A DNA stretch of 64,000 bases from Luteimonas yindakuii (GCF_004803715.2 NZ_CP039383.2:2108001-2172000); one strand, 5' to 3'; positions 51,282-62,457 are shown, counted from the first letter of the stretch. Notes: a model not told the origin generated them from the sequence alone. Numbers and translations are program-made.

Positions 51282-53159
51282 TCAGCGCAGGTGGATCCGC
51301 CGCTCGCTCCAGACCTCGACGCTGCCGTCGGCGCCTTCGATCTCCATCCCCAGCCAGTAGTCGCCGGCCGGCAGCGCGGAGGCATCGACCTGCGCCGAAA
51401 ACGCGACCGCCGGCTGCCCCGGGTCGTTGGAACGACCGTGCAGGAATTCGCCGACCCAGCTGTTTTCCTGGCCGTAGTCGGCGGTGGCGACCACCGTGCC
51501 GTCGAGCGTCAGCCGGACCTCGCGCACGCCGACGCCATCCTTCACCGCCCAGCCGTAGACGCGGAATTCGCGGTCGACCGCCGTGCCCGCGGCGGGTTCC
51601 TGCAGATGCGCCACCACGGGCGTCACGCAAGGCCCGCTTCCCCCGGGTGAGGGGCCATCGAAACGCAGCAGCAGGAACCGCCGGCCGCCGTGGTCGATGT
51701 TCACCGCCTCCGCATGCGGCAGCCGGCCAAAGCGGGCGCACAGGCTCTGGTAATGCGCGAGCAGTTCGCTGAACTTGACGTCGGTCGCGCCGACGACCAG
51801 CAGCACCGACCCCTGCGCCACCTCGCGCGCGCCTTGCGCTTCCAGGCCCCACAGCCGCAGTTGTGGGGCACGGCCATGGTCGCGGTTGAGCGGATGGTCG
51901 AGTACCGCGATGCGCGGGTTGCCGAGGGCGAAACCGAGTTCGGCGCCGATCTTGAAATTGTCGGCAACGATGCGGGTGCCGGCGGGCATCTGCGCATGCG
52001 CGTCGGCAACCGCGGCGGCCAGTTCGTCCCAGCCGGCGAAGTTGGACGGATACCACTTCGCCGCGGCCGCCTGCTCGCGTAGCGATGGCGCAGAGACCGC
52101 GGCGTAGTAACCCAGGAACGCGACCAGCCCGGCCGCGGCCAGCGACCAGGTGGCCGTGCGCAACCAGCGCGGCCAGGCATCCAGCAAGGCCGGCAGCAAC
52201 GGGATCAGCGCGATATAGCCGGGCAACGGCCAGTGGAAGCTCACCCGCTCGACATCGGCAAAGAAACCGAGCAGGAAGAACCCTGCCACCAGCAGTCCGC
52301 CGAGCAGCGCGAACAAACGGCGTACCGGCTCGCGGCTGCGCACGCCGTGCCACGCCGCGACCAGCAACGCGACGAACAGCAACGGCGTCACCACGCCGGC
52401 CTGCACCGGCAGGAACAGCAGTCCCTCGCCATGCAGGGCCCACGGATGACGGTCGACCAGCTGGAAGCGCAGGCCGGCTTCGGCGTTGTCGAAGTTCCAT
52501 GCCAGCAACGGTGCCCATGCCGCGGCACCGAAGGCGATCGCGATCCACGCGCGCGGATCACGCAACGCGCGCCGGCCACCCTGCAGGCACAGCAGCGCGA
52601 CGAAGCCCACGCCGACCACGGCTGCGAAGCGGTAGTGGCTGAGCGCACCGACCGCCAGCCCGAAAGCAAGCAGGGTCGCGCCGCCGGCATCCACCTTGCG
52701 CACCAGTCGCGCGGCGGCGTCCACGCAGGCCAGCGTCGCCAACGCCATGGCCACGTCGGGCAACGCCAGCAGGCCCAGGGTGCCGGCCAGAGGCAGCAAC
52801 AGGACCGCGATGCCGGCCACCCACGCGTGGCGCTCGTCGAGTTCGCGGCGCACCAGGTCCACCATCCACCACGGCAGCAGCGCGGCCATCAGCAGGAAGG
52901 GCGCGCGCACCGCCAGCACATGGTGGCCGCCGATCTCCACGCCTACGCGGATCAACCAGGCCGTCAGTCCCGGCAGGTCGGAATACGCCCACGCGGGATG
53001 CTGGCCTTCCTGCCAGTAGAAGGCCTCGTCGACGAACAGCGGAAGCCGCGCGGCGAGCACGATCTTGATCAGCGTCACCGCCACCCACAGCGCGATGAAT
53101 ACATGTCGCGGATTCCAGGCGCGCACGCCGGCACTCCGCATGTCGATGTCAGTCGGCAT
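51282..53159 (-). CDS. GT39-type glycosyltransferase with C-terminal beta-rich domain
   Basis: 625-residue integral membrane protein of the ArnT/PMT (GT-C) type. The N-terminal catalytic loop carries DEAFYWQEGQHPAWAYSDLPG (Asp near residue 44), and about ten transmembrane segments follow to about residue 350. A soluble domain with a nucleotide-sugar-like Leu/Asp-rich pattern follows, and the last 110 residues (from about 515) form a beta-sandwich-like domain with VREVRLTLDGTVVATADYG and a Gly/Tyr-rich turn. Such a C-terminal Ig-like domain is unusual for GT39. The lipid-linked sugar donor and the acceptor are unknown. ATG at 53159. Confidence 0.8.
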   Translation of the reverse strand: MPTDIDMRSAGVRAWNPRHVFIALWVAVTLIKIVLAARLPLFVDEAFYWQEGQHPAWAYSDLPGLTAWLIRVGVEIGGHHVLAVRAPFLLMAALLPWWMVDLVRRELDERHAWVAGIAVLLLPLAGTLGLLALPDVAMALATLACVDAAARLVRKVDAGGATLLAFGLAVGALSHYRFAAVVGVGFVALLCLQGGRRALRDPRAWIAIAFGAAAWAPLLAWNFDNAEAGLRFQLVDRHPWALHGEGLLFLPVQAGVVTPLLFVALLVAAWHGVRSREPVRRLFALLGGLLVAGFFLLGFFADVERVSFHWPLPGYIALIPLLPALLDAWPRWLRTATWSLAAAGLVAFLGYYAAVSAPSLREQAAAAKWYPSNFAGWDELAAAVADAHAQMPAGTRIVADNFKIGAELGFALGNPRIAVLDHPLNRDHGRAPQLRLWGLEAQGAREVAQGSVLLVVGATDVKFSELLAHYQSLCARFGRLPHAEAVNIDHGGRRFLLLRFDGPSPGGSGPCVTPVVAHLQEPAAGTAVDREFRVYGWAVKDGVGVREVRLTLDGTVVATADYGQENSWVGEFLHGRSNDPGQPAVAFSAQVDASALPAGDYWLGMEIEGADGSVEVWSERRIHLR

Positions 53160-53264
53160 CCGTATGCGACCCAGTTACACTCGATTGATTGACGTTGGCG
53201 CCCGCAGAACGGGGAGACGCGGGCCATCGCGACACGCCATACCGCCCCGTTTCCGGAGACCCGC

Positions 53265-54218
<954 letters not shown>

Positions 54219-54225
54219 GCGAACA

Positions 54226-55197
54226 ATGGCTGCGACCGTCCGCGCACCGGCGCGCATGTTCCAGCGCCTGCAGCAGCTGGCGCGCCCGCGTGCGCCCGAG
54301 CCGCTGCCCGCTCGTCTGGACCGCCGACGCATCTACGTGCTGCCGACCGCGTTCGGGTTGTTCTTCTTCGTGCTGCTGCTGACGATGGGCGTGGGCGCGC
54401 TCAACTACAACAACAATCCCGCACTGCTGCTGTGCCTGTTGCTGGCCGGCACCGCGCTGGCCAGCCTGCTGCACGCGCACCTGCAGCTGAGCGGACTGGC
54501 GGTGCAGGCCATCGATGCCGAGCCGGTGCCGGCCGGACACCCGCTCGCACTGCGCGTGCATGCGCGTGCGGACGTGGCTCGCCCGCGCCGCGGGCTCGAA
54601 GTGCGCGCGGGTGACACCTCGGCCGCATTGCACCTGGACGATGGCGCCGGCGAGGCCGTGCTGGAGCTGCCCACCGCGCAACGTGGCTGGCTCGACATCG
54701 GCCGCCTGCGGATCTCCACCACGCGCCCGCTGGGGCTCGCCCGTGCCTGGTCGTGGGTATGGCCGGACACCCCGCTGCTGGTCTATCCGGCACCCGAAGC
54801 GCATGGCCCGCCGTTGCCGGAGGGCGCCGGCGACAACGTCCAGGCGCGCCTGCATGCGGCCGGCGACGACGTGCACCACCTGCGCAACTGGCGTCGCGGC
54901 GATTCGCGTCGTGCGATCGCGTGGAAGCCTTCGGCACGACGCGACCAGTTGCTGGTGCGCGAATACGAGCAGCCGCAGGGCGCCGACGTGGTGATCGACT
55001 GGCGCGGCACCGCGGAGCTGCCGTACGAGGCGCGCATCCGCCGGCTCGCTCGCTGGGTGGACGAGGCCGAACGCGACCAGCGCCGCTACGTGCTGCGCCT
55101 GCCGGGGCAACCGGCGCTGGGCCCCGCGCGTGGGGCGCTGCATCGCCATGCCTGCCTGCGCGCACTGGCGCTGCTGCCGGAGGCGACGCATGGCTGA
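54226..55197 (+). CDS. DUF58 domain protein
   Basis: 323 residues. Two adjacent transmembrane helices near the N-terminus (about residues 40-60 and 63-82) precede a periplasmic segment, then the DUF58 motif LRNWRRGDSRRAIAWKPSAR, with DVVIDWRG downstream. It is a von Willebrand-like partner of MoxR ATPases. It begins 7 bp after moxR and overlaps the transglutaminase gene by 8 bp. Confidence 0.9.
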   Translation: MAATVRAPARMFQRLQQLARPRAPEPLPARLDRRRIYVLPTAFGLFFFVLLLTMGVGALNYNNNPALLLCLLLAGTALASLLHAHLQLSGLAVQAIDAEPVPAGHPLALRVHARADVARPRRGLEVRAGDTSAALHLDDGAGEAVLELPTAQRGWLDIGRLRISTTRPLGLARAWSWVWPDTPLLVYPAPEAHGPPLPEGAGDNVQARLHAAGDDVHHLRNWRRGDSRRAIAWKPSARRDQLLVREYEQPQGADVVIDWRGTAELPYEARIRRLARWVDEAERDQRRYVLRLPGQPALGPARGALHRHACLRALALLPEATHG

Positions 55198-57217
55198 GGG
55201 CATCGCGACACACCCGCGCATGCGGAAGCCCGCGCGCGCTGCCGTCGTTGATCCACGCAGCCTCCCGGTCACGGCGCGTGCGTGGTGCCTCGCGGCCTCG
55301 TTCGCGTGCCAGTTGCCGCTGCTGTTGCAGCTGCCCGGATGGCTTGGGCTGGCGGTCGGTGCCCTTGCTGCCGTCGTGGCGGCGATCGCCTGGAAACGGC
55401 GACTGCCGGCGCCGTTGCGCGCCGCAGTGGCGCTGGCCGCCGTCGGCCTGGTGCTGGCCGGCAGCGGCTTCTCGTTGGGTCGCGACACCGGCTGCGCCCT
55501 GCTCGCCGCGATGCTGGCGATCAAGCCGGTCGAACTGTTCAGCTGGCGCGATGCGCGCAGCCTGCTCGGCTTCGCGCTGTTCGCGCCGTTCGCGACCTTC
55601 CTGCTCGACCAGGGGCCGCTGTCGCTGCTGCTCGGCCTCGCCGGTGCGCTGGTGGCACTGGCGGCGCTGTGGCGACTGGCGGAACTCGACGCGGCAGTGC
55701 CCACCAACCCGCTGCCTCCGGTGCACGCGGTGGGCCGGCGGTTGTGGCTGGTGGGCAGGCTGGCACTGGTGGGGCTGCCCCTGGCGCTGGCGGCATTCTG
55801 GTTGTTCCCGCGCATGGCATCACCGATGTGGGGCGTGCCCGAACGCGCCATCGCCAAGCCGGGGCTGTCCGGGGAAATGGGCCCGGGCGACTGGCTGGAC
55901 CTGATGGGCGACGACTCGCCGGCCCTGCGCGCGCGCTTTTTCGGCCCGGTGCCGGAGCGCATGCAGCTGTACTGGCGCGGTCCGGTGCTGACCGACTACG
56001 ACGGCCGCCGCTGGTCGCGCGCCGAGTGGACGCAGGGCCTGCCGCCGGCCGAGGTGCGCGTCGGTGGCCCGGTATGGGACTACGAACTCGAGCTCGAGCC
56101 CACGGACCGCCGTTTCGGGGTGACCCTCGACCTGCCGTTGGCCGAGCCCGACGGCACCCGCCTGGGCCACGACCACAGCACCACGTCCTGGCGCCCGCTG
56201 AGTTCGCTGCGACGCTGGCGGCTGCAGTCGGCGGCGCCTGCCGCCTATGAAACCGAACTGCGGCCGATGCTGCGCACGATGGCGCTGCGGCTGCCGGCGG
56301 GCTTCAATCCACGCACCATCGCACTGGCCCGGCAGTGGCGCGCCGAGGCCGGTCACGGCGTGGCCGCGGACGAAGCGGTTGTACAGCGCTTCAACGACTG
56401 GGTGCGCAGCGACTTCGCCTACACGCTCGCCACCAACCTGCCCGGCCGCCACGCCGTCGACGAGTTCCTGTTCGACGAGCAGGAGGGCTTCTGCGAACAC
56501 TATGCGGGCGCGTTCGTGGTGTTCATGCGTGCCGCCGGCATCCCCGCGCGGGTGGTGACCGGCTACGTCGGCGGTTACTACAACCGGTTCGGCGACTACT
56601 GGCTGGTGCGCCGCGAGGACGCCCACGCCTGGGCCGAGGTCTGGTACGAGGGCCGCGGCTGGGTGCGTGCCGACCCGACCGCCGCGGTGGCGCCGGAACG
56701 CATCTACGACACCATCGCCAACCTGTCCGACGATGGCGGCGCCGGCCTGCGCGGGCTGGCCGACATGTGGGATGTCGGCGACTGGATGCGCCGCGGCTGG
56801 AACGATTTCGTGCTCGGTTTCGACGCCACCCGCCAGCGCCAGCTGCTGCAGCCGCTGGGCATCCGCGACCTCGAAATGCACCAGCTGATCGTGCTGTTCG
56901 CGGCACTGGCGGGCTTGGCGCTGGCGTGGATGCTGTGGCTGGTCGCGCGCGGCGAACGCGAGCGCGACCCGGTGCTGCGTGCCTGGCATGCGCTGGGCGC
57001 ACGTTATGCGCGCCTGGGGCTGGCACCCGCACCGCACGAGCCGGCACGCGACTGGTCCGCGCGCGTGCTGGCCGCACGGCCGCAGGACACCACACTGGCG
57101 ACACTCAGCGCGCGTTTCTCCGACTGGCGCTACGCTGCCCACCCGGCCAATCCGGCGGCCGCACGCACGCTGATTCTCGACCTGCACCGGTACCGACCCG
57201 CGGAGACCTCACGATGA
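55190..57217 (+). CDS. TgpA-like transglutaminase (DUF3488 + transglutaminase domain)
   Basis: 675-residue inner membrane protein. Residues 35-210 contain about six transmembrane helices (DUF3488). The large periplasmic domain carries the papain-like core: Cys in EGFCEHYAGAFVVFM, His in REDAHAWAEVWYEG and Asp in VRADPTAAVAP. A further transmembrane helix (about 558-580) precedes a C-terminal cytoplasmic DUF4129-like tail. In Pseudomonas TgpA is essential for growth; the substrate is unknown. It ends 4 bp after the start of the Slp-like gene (overlap). Confidence 0.9.
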   Translation: MAEGIATHPRMRKPARAAVVDPRSLPVTARAWCLAASFACQLPLLLQLPGWLGLAVGALAAVVAAIAWKRRLPAPLRAAVALAAVGLVLAGSGFSLGRDTGCALLAAMLAIKPVELFSWRDARSLLGFALFAPFATFLLDQGPLSLLLGLAGALVALAALWRLAELDAAVPTNPLPPVHAVGRRLWLVGRLALVGLPLALAAFWLFPRMASPMWGVPERAIAKPGLSGEMGPGDWLDLMGDDSPALRARFFGPVPERMQLYWRGPVLTDYDGRRWSRAEWTQGLPPAEVRVGGPVWDYELELEPTDRRFGVTLDLPLAEPDGTRLGHDHSTTSWRPLSSLRRWRLQSAAPAAYETELRPMLRTMALRLPAGFNPRTIALARQWRAEAGHGVAADEAVVQRFNDWVRSDFAYTLATNLPGRHAVDEFLFDEQEGFCEHYAGAFVVFMRAAGIPARVVTGYVGGYYNRFGDYWLVRREDAHAWAEVWYEGRGWVRADPTAAVAPERIYDTIANLSDDGGAGLRGLADMWDVGDWMRRGWNDFVLGFDATRQRQLLQPLGIRDLEMHQLIVLFAALAGLALAWMLWLVARGERERDPVLRAWHALGARYARLGLAPAPHEPARDWSARVLAARPQDTTLATLSARFSDWRYAAHPANPAAARTLILDLHRYRPAETSR

Positions 57218-57711
57218 AACGCGTCCATCTGCCCGCAGCCCTCGCCTGCACCCTGCTGGCCGCATGCGCCACCGCTCCGGCGCCGCTGCAGGGCAGTTAC
57301 GCCACCGTGTCGCCCGACCAGGCCGCCACCGCCGCCGCCACCAACGGCACCGCGGTGCGCTGGGGCGGGCGCATCGTGGAAGTGACCCCGCAGGCCGACC
57401 GCACCTGCTTCCAGATGCTGTCGGCACCGCTCGATGCCAGTGGCCGGCCGAGCTTCAGCGGCAACCGGACCGGCGGTCGCTTCATCGCCTGCCGCACCGG
57501 CTTCTACGATCCGGCATTGTTCGCCACCGACCGCGATGTCACCTTTACCGGCCGGATCGCCGCGACCGAGCAGGTCCGTATCGGCGAGTACGACTACCGC
57601 CTGCCGCGCATCGACGCCGACGTGGTCTACCTGTGGCCGGAACGCGCCGACGTGCAGGTCATCCGCTACGAGCCGTATCCGTGGGGCTGGGGCCCGGGTT
57701 GGTGGTGGTAA
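57214..57711 (+). CDS. Slp-family outer membrane lipoprotein
   Basis: 165 residues, with lipobox LLAAC (Cys18). The Slp-type domain is seen in VRWGGRIVEVTPQADRTCFQM, then GRFIACRTGFYDPALF and a basic strand region GEYDYRLPRIDADVVYLWP. The C-terminus is Trp/Gly-rich (GWGPGWWW). The ATG overlaps the transglutaminase stop by 4 bp, so it is translated in the same operon; this adds an outer-membrane partner to a MoxR cluster. Confidence 0.82.
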   Translation: MKRVHLPAALACTLLAACATAPAPLQGSYATVSPDQAATAAATNGTAVRWGGRIVEVTPQADRTCFQMLSAPLDASGRPSFSGNRTGGRFIACRTGFYDPALFATDRDVTFTGRIAATEQVRIGEYDYRLPRIDADVVYLWPERADVQVIRYEPYPWGWGPGWWW

Positions 57712-57718
57712 CCGGGTT

Positions 57719-58063
57719 TCAGGGCGTACCGAACCGCCCCAGCGGCGCGCCGGCCAGCAGGTGCAGGTGCATCTGGTAGACGGTCTGCCCGCCGTGGTCG
57801 TTGCAGTTCATCACGATGCGGTAGCCATCGGCGGCAAAACCTTCCCTGCGTGCGTAATCGGCCGCGGCCAGGGCCAGCCGGCCGATGGTCTCGGCCTGCG
57901 ACGGGGTCGCCGCGTCCAGCGTGGGAATCGACTCCTTCGGCACGAACAGCACGTGCACCGGCGCCTGCGGCGCGATGTCGCGGAAGGCGATCAGGTGCTC
58001 GTCCTCGTGGACGATCTCGGCGGGAATCTCGCGACGGATGATCTTGTGGAAGATGGTGGGCAT
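57719..58063 (-). CDS. HIT-family nucleotide hydrolase (HinT-like)
   Basis: 114 residues. The N-terminus has TIFHKIIRREIPAEIVHEDE, and the catalytic triad of histidines is in GGQTVYQMHLHLLAGAPL. HinT-like proteins hydrolyse purine nucleoside phosphoramidates such as AMP-lysine. ATG at 58063. Convergent with the Slp-like gene, 7 bp between stops. Confidence 0.93.
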   Translation of the reverse strand: MPTIFHKIIRREIPAEIVHEDEHLIAFRDIAPQAPVHVLFVPKESIPTLDAATPSQAETIGRLALAAADYARREGFAADGYRIVMNCNDHGGQTVYQMHLHLLAGAPLGRFGTP

Positions 58064-58134
58064 GGCGCGACCGGGCGATTGAGGTAGGCGGAGCCTAGCC
58101 TCGCACACGCTCGCGGCGCGCGGCGACGCCGCTT

Positions 58135-58731
58135 TCAGCCGGTGATGTCGCTGCGGCTGCCGAAGGCGTGCGAGAGCGTGCCGCGATCGACGTATTCGAG
58201 CTCGCCACCCAGTGGCAGGCCGTGTGCCGGCCTGCTCGGCCGCACGCCGTGCTGGCGCGCCAGCTGGGCGAGGTAATGCGCGGTGGCTTCGCCCTCCACC
58301 GTCGGGTTGGTGGCGACGATCAGCTCGCGCACCTCGCCCTCGGCCAGCCGGGTGCCGAGCCCGTCGAGTCCAAGCTCGCGCGGGCCGATGCCATCGAGCG
58401 GGCTGAGCCGCCCATGCAGGACGAAGTACAGGCCGCGGAAGTCGGTGGCCTGCTCGATCGCCAGGCGGTCGGCCGGCGTCTCCACCACGCACAGCACCTG
58501 CACGTCGCGCGATGCACTGGCGCAGACCGGGCACACCGGCGTCTCGCTGAAGTCGCGGCAACGCCCACAGTTGCCGATCCGCGACATCGCCGCCTCCAGC
58601 GCTTCCGACAGCCGCCGTCCGCCGTCGCGCTGGCGCTCCAGCAGGTGGTAGGCCATCCGCTGTGCCGACTTCTGGCCCACGCCCGGCAGCACCCGCAGGG
58701 CGTCGATCAGTTGTTCGAGTAGCGCTGACAT
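58135..58731 (-). CDS. recR: Recombination mediator RecR
   Basis: 198 residues. N-terminal helix-hairpin-helix ([20 protein letters not shown]), C4 zinc finger ([16 protein letters not shown]), and a Toprim domain (residues 80-172). Works with RecO (26385) in RecF-pathway repair. It follows ebfC in the dnaX-ebfC-recR order. Confidence 0.96.
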   Translation of the reverse strand: MSALLEQLIDALRVLPGVGQKSAQRMAYHLLERQRDGGRRLSEALEAAMSRIGNCGRCRDFSETPVCPVCASASRDVQVLCVVETPADRLAIEQATDFRGLYFVLHGRLSPLDGIGPRELGLDGLGTRLAEGEVRELIVATNPTVEGEATAHYLAQLARQHGVRPSRPAHGLPLGGELEYVDRGTLSHAFGSRSDITG

Positions 58732-58780
58732 CGAGACCTGCCCAGGTGCTTGCGGTTGCGGAGAGCCTGCAGCACCGTCC

Positions 58781-59101
58781 TCAGAACGGCAGCTTCATGC
58801 CCGGCGGTACCGGCATGCCGGCGGTGGCCGCGGACATGCGCGCCTGCGATTCGGTATTGACCTTGTTGACCGCGTCGTTGATGGCCGCGGCCACCAGGTC
58901 CTCGGTCATCTCCGCATCCGACATCACGCTGGGATCGATGCGCACCTTGCGGCATTCCATGCGCCCGCTGAGGGTGACGCTGACCATGCCGCCACCGGCG
59001 CTGCCGGTGACTTCCAGCCCGGCAAGCTCTTCCTGCGCGCGCTGCATGTTTTCCTGCATCTTCTGGGCCTGCTGCATCAGCTGGGCGATGTTTCCACGCA
59101 T
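58781..59101 (-). CDS. ebfC: Nucleoid-associated protein YbaB/EbfC
   Basis: 106-residue DNA-binding protein. The helical N-terminus ([20 protein letters not shown]) is followed by the beta segment [11 protein letters not shown] and the C-terminal helix. Between dnaX and recR, as in most gammaproteobacteria. Confidence 0.95.
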   Translation of the reverse strand: MRGNIAQLMQQAQKMQENMQRAQEELAGLEVTGSAGGGMVSVTLSGRMECRKVRIDPSVMSDAEMTEDLVAAAINDAVNKVNTESQARMSAATAGMPVPPGMKLPF

Positions 59102-59147
59102 GTCGGTACTCCTGTTGGGGCCGCGCCGGCAGCGGCGCGGAGAAGGT

Positions 59148-61010
59148 TCAGCGGTCGTCGACCGGGCGGATCGAGTCGGGCACCAGGCGGGCGCCGTGCT
59201 GGGACATCATCCGCTTGACGTCCGGATCGTCGAGGAACGCGCGCTCGGCGGCCTGCTGGCGGGCATCGCGCTCACGCGCATGACGCTCGTGCAGGGTTTC
59301 GCCGCCGGCCGCCACCTCGAAGCGGAGCGTCGGCGCGGCACCAAGATGCGGTGCGAGCGCGGCGGCGAACTGGCCGACCAGCAGCGGGGTCTGCAGGTGG
59401 TCATCGCTGGCGGGCAGCGACAGCCGCAGCACGCCGTCGGCATAGCCGAGGAAGGCGGTATGTGCGGCGAGTTCGCGCACCGGGCCGCGCAGGCCCAGCC
59501 GCACCACCAGGTCCGGCCACCCGTCGGCGTCAACCTCGACCAGCGTGCGGACGTGGTCGGCGACATCGGCCGCGGCAACGACGGCTGCAGCCGTCGCCAC
59601 GGCACGGTCCGGCGTCACCGCGGGCGGGACACGCCGGTCCTGCTGCAGGTCGTCCGCCCACGGGGCGCGGTCGACGTCCGTGGCGGGTGCCATCGCGGAA
59701 CTCGGCGCGGCGGCCGTCGCGATCGCGGGGGCGGCGGCCGCTGCGGTCATGCGGATCTCTCCGGCTGCCGCAGCGGCCGGGGGCGCGGCGCGGCGCGGCG
59801 GGACTTCGTCCGACTCCAGCGCGGCGCGCGCCGCGGCGGCAGCATCGCGCCCGCCACGCGCTGGCGTACCTGCACCCTGCCCGCGTGCGGGCGCGGCTGC
59901 GCCTGCATCACCGGCGTCAGCCGTAACGCCATCGAGCGGACGGAACGCCAGCATCCGCAGCAGGCTCATCTCGAAGCCGGTACGCGGACTGGGCGCCAGC
60001 GGCAGTTCGCGACGGCCGTCGAGGGCCATCTGGTACCAGAGCTGGACCAGCTCCGGGCGCACGGCCGCGGCCAGTGCGTCGAGGTCGACGCCCTCGCCGT
60101 CCACACCGGCACCCGGCACCAGCTGGCGCACCTGGATGCGATGCAGCGCCTCCGCCAGCGCGTCGAGCACGCTGCCCCAGTCGGGCGAGAATTCCGCGAG
60201 CGTGCCGACTTCGTCCAGCAAGCGCTCGCCATCGGCCGACGCCAATGCTTCCAGCAGCGCGCCCACGCGGGTGCGGTCGACGGTGCCCAGCATCGCGGCA
60301 ACGCCGGCATCCTCCAGTCGCCCCCCGGTGTAGGCGATCGCCTGGTCGAGCAGCGAGAGTCCGTCGCGCAGGCTGCCATCGGCCGCGCGCGCGATCTGGC
60401 GCACCGCGCCGTCGTCGAACGCGATCTCCTCGGCTTCGAGGATGCGACCGATCTGCCCTTCGATCTGGCCGAGGTCCAGCCGCTTGAGGTTGAACTGCAG
60501 GCAGCGCGACAGCACGGTGACCGGCAGCTTCTGCGGATCGGTGGTCGCCAGCAGGAACTTCACGTGCCCCGGCGGCTCCTCCAGCGTCTTCAGCAGCGCG
60601 TTGAACGCCGACTTCGACAGCATGTGCACCTCGTCGATGAGGTACACCTTCACCCGGCCCCGCGACGGCATGTACTGCGCGTTGTCGATCAGCTCGCGCA
60701 CGTCGTCGACGCCGGTGTTGCTGGCGGCGTCGATCTCGAGCAGGTCGATGAAGCGCCCGGCATCGATCGAGCGGCAGGTCTCGCACTCGCCACAGGGATC
60801 CGACGAGGTTCCCGACTCGCAGTTGAGGCTCTTGGCGAAGATCCGCGCGATCGTGGTCTTGCCCACGCCGCGGGTGCCGGTGAACAGGAAGGCGTGGTGG
60901 ACGCGGCCGGATTCCAGCGCATTGGTGAGCGCGCGGACCACGTGCTCCTGCCCGACCAGTTCGGCGAAACGCTTGGGGCGCCACTTGCGGGCGAGGACGA
61001 GATACGACAT
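59148..61010 (-). CDS. dnaX: DNA polymerase III subunits gamma/tau
   Basis: 620-residue clamp-loader ATPase. Walker [10 protein letters not shown] (residues 45-53), zinc cysteines in DPCGECETC, Walker [10 protein letters not shown] and the SRC motif (VLSRCLQF). Domains IV-V contain a long Ala/Pro-rich linker (about residues 380-490) and the tau C-terminus. I see no A-run slippery site of the E. coli type in the linker, so a gamma form by frameshift is not supported. ATG at 61010. A promoter and the tRNA-Ser gene lie divergent upstream. Confidence 0.96.
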   Translation of the reverse strand: MSYLVLARKWRPKRFAELVGQEHVVRALTNALESGRVHHAFLFTGTRGVGKTTIARIFAKSLNCESGTSSDPCGECETCRSIDAGRFIDLLEIDAASNTGVDDVRELIDNAQYMPSRGRVKVYLIDEVHMLSKSAFNALLKTLEEPPGHVKFLLATTDPQKLPVTVLSRCLQFNLKRLDLGQIEGQIGRILEAEEIAFDDGAVRQIARAADGSLRDGLSLLDQAIAYTGGRLEDAGVAAMLGTVDRTRVGALLEALASADGERLLDEVGTLAEFSPDWGSVLDALAEALHRIQVRQLVPGAGVDGEGVDLDALAAAVRPELVQLWYQMALDGRRELPLAPSPRTGFEMSLLRMLAFRPLDGVTADAGDAGAAAPARGQGAGTPARGGRDAAAAARAALESDEVPPRRAAPPAAAAAGEIRMTAAAAAPAIATAAAPSSAMAPATDVDRAPWADDLQQDRRVPPAVTPDRAVATAAAVVAAADVADHVRTLVEVDADGWPDLVVRLGLRGPVRELAAHTAFLGYADGVLRLSLPASDDHLQTPLLVGQFAAALAPHLGAAPTLRFEVAAGGETLHERHARERDARQQAAERAFLDDPDVKRMMSQHGARLVPDSIRPVDDR

Positions 61011-61103
61011 GCCGCCATTCTGCCACGCCGGTCGGCGTAGCCGCCCGCGGCGCGCGGTGTGCCGCGTCGCCCACGCCACGCAATCGGGCCGGCGAGATGT
61101 TTC

Positions 61104-61133
61104 TTGTCGGCACCGCGGCCGAAGGCTTAGAAT
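61104..61133 (+). promoter_or_regulatory. Predicted promoter for tRNA-Ser and ffs
   Basis: TTGTCG (61104-61109), 18-bp spacing, then TAGAAT (61128-61133), a 5/6 match to TATAAT. It lies 55 bp before the tRNA gene on the plus strand, divergent from dnaX. Confidence 0.5.
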
Positions 61134-61187
61134 CACGGCCCCCGTGCGGCCGCGCCAAGGCAGGCAAGGTGCGCGGGGGTCAGGTGC

Positions 61188-61280
61188 GGAGAGGTGTCCG
61201 AGTGGTTGAAGGAGCACGCCTGGAAAGTGTGTAAGCGTCTAAACCGCGCTTCGGGGGTTCGAATCCCCCTCTCTCCGCCA
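61188..61280 (+). tRNA. tRNA-Ser (anticodon GGA)
   Basis: 93-nt type II tRNA. The acceptor stem pairs GGAGAGG with the 3' TCTCTCC, followed by G and an encoded CCA. The anticodon loop CTGGAAA gives GGA (reads UCC/UCU). There is a long variable arm and a T-loop GGTTCGAATCC with perfect 5-bp stem. Confidence 0.93.
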
Positions 61281-61318
61281 GTTCTGCCTGCTGCAACGGC
61301 AGGTGTACGTCTCCATGG

Positions 61319-61422
61319 TGGCCCCGTCGGCCCCTCGCGACGCTAGATCGAAAATCCCGCCAGGGCCGGAAGGCAGCAACGGTATCGGTTGATGCGGGCG
61401 ACGAGGTCAGTCGGCGGGGCCA
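61319..61422 (+). ncRNA. ffs: 4.5S RNA (signal recognition particle RNA)
   Basis: Hairpin-shaped small SRP RNA of about 104 nt. The terminal stem (TGGCCCCG with CGGGGCCA) is closed, and the Ffh-binding apical part contains GCCAGGGCCGGAAGGCAGCAAC, which matches the conserved symmetric/asymmetric loop core. It lies 38 bp after the tRNA, the usual xanthomonad place near dnaX. Confidence 0.88.
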
Positions 61423-61455
61423 TCGCCATTGGCGCCAGCCCCTTTCGTTCGCTGC

Positions 61456-62457
61456 TCAGTCCGCCGCATCGGGCAGGATCGCCAGCGCGTCGGGTTCATC
61501 GCCGGTGGTCCAGCGCCCGATCACTTCCCAGCGCGCGGTATCGACCACCGCGACCTCGTTGCCGCCGCTGATCGCGACATAGACGCGCGGGCGCTGCGGG
61601 TCGGCGATCACGCCGATCGGCAATGCCGCCCGTCCCAGCAGGGTCTGCCGGTACTCGCGTCCGGGCTGGGCCAGTGGCACGGTCGACACCGACTGCCGGC
61701 TGGCGGCATCGAACACCGACAGCGTCGCCGCGCGGGCATTGGTCACCAGCGCATGCCGGCCGTCGGGGGTGAACACCACCCGGATCGGAAATCCGCTGCT
61801 CGCCAGCGTGGCACGGATGGCCAGCGACTCCGGATCGTGCACGGTGACGGTGTCGGCGTCGCGGTTGGTCACCCAGACGTTGCCATCCGGCGCGACCTCG
61901 ATCCCTTCCGCCCCCGCCCCTGCCGGGCGTTCGAGCACCCCGCCGCTGGTCAGATCGACGCGCACCACCGAGCCCGCACGGATCTTGCTGACGTACGCGA
62001 CGGTGCCGTCGCGCGACAGCGCCACCATGTGGCCGACGCCATCGCCGATATCGAACGCACGTTCGAGCACGCCCGTGGCTGCATCCAGCATCAGCAGCGA
62101 GCCGCTGGCCTCGGTGGTGACCAGCAGGCGCTGTCCATCCGGACTGAAGCGCACCCCATGCGGCCGCGCGTGCGTGCCGAGATCGAATGTGCGGGTCTGC
62201 GCACCATCGCGGTCGATCACGGACAGGCTGTTGCCCGGTGCCTGGTGGCCGTAGTTGGTGACCACCGCCGTGCGGCCGCCCGGCGCCACCGCGATCTCGT
62301 GCGGCGCCGCACCGGTGGCGATCTCCGCACGCCGGGTGCCGTCGTCCAGCGAGATCCGCCACACCGTGTCGGCGGACTTGTTGCCGACCAGCAGCTCGCC
62401 CGACCATGCCGGCATCACCGCCAGCAAGGCGCCCGCCAGAACCAGTGTCCTGCCCAT
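61456..62457 (-). CDS. YncE-like seven-bladed beta-propeller protein in the moa operon
   Basis: 333 residues. Signal peptide about residues 1-20 (MGRTLVLAGALLAVMPAWSG), then repeats of the YVTN type (GNKSADTVWRISLDDG, VTNYGHQAPGNSLSVIDRDG, and about five more). The start ATG shares a base with the moaE stop (TGATG). The fold is a beta-propeller, usually a binding scaffold for proteins, DNA or small molecules; the ligand is unknown. The coupling with moaE is suggestive of a link to molybdoenzymes. Confidence 0.82.
   Translation of the reverse strand: MGRTLVLAGALLAVMPAWSGELLVGNKSADTVWRISLDDGTRRAEIATGAAPHEIAVAPGGRTAVVTNYGHQAPGNSLSVIDRDGAQTRTFDLGTHARPHGVRFSPDGQRLLVTTEASGSLLMLDAATGVLERAFDIGDGVGHMVALSRDGTVAYVSKIRAGSVVRVDLTSGGVLERPAGAGAEGIEVAPDGNVWVTNRDADTVTVHDPESLAIRATLASSGFPIRVVFTPDGRHALVTNARAATLSVFDAASRQSVSTVPLAQPGREYRQTLLGRAALPIGVIADPQRPRVYVAISGGNEVAVVDTARWEVIGRWTTGDEPDALAILPDAAD

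Noticed and set aside
59148..61010. Programmed frameshift in dnaX giving a gamma form
   Set aside because: No A-rich slippery run of the E. coli type is visible in the linker region; the Ala/Pro-rich segment is simply long.
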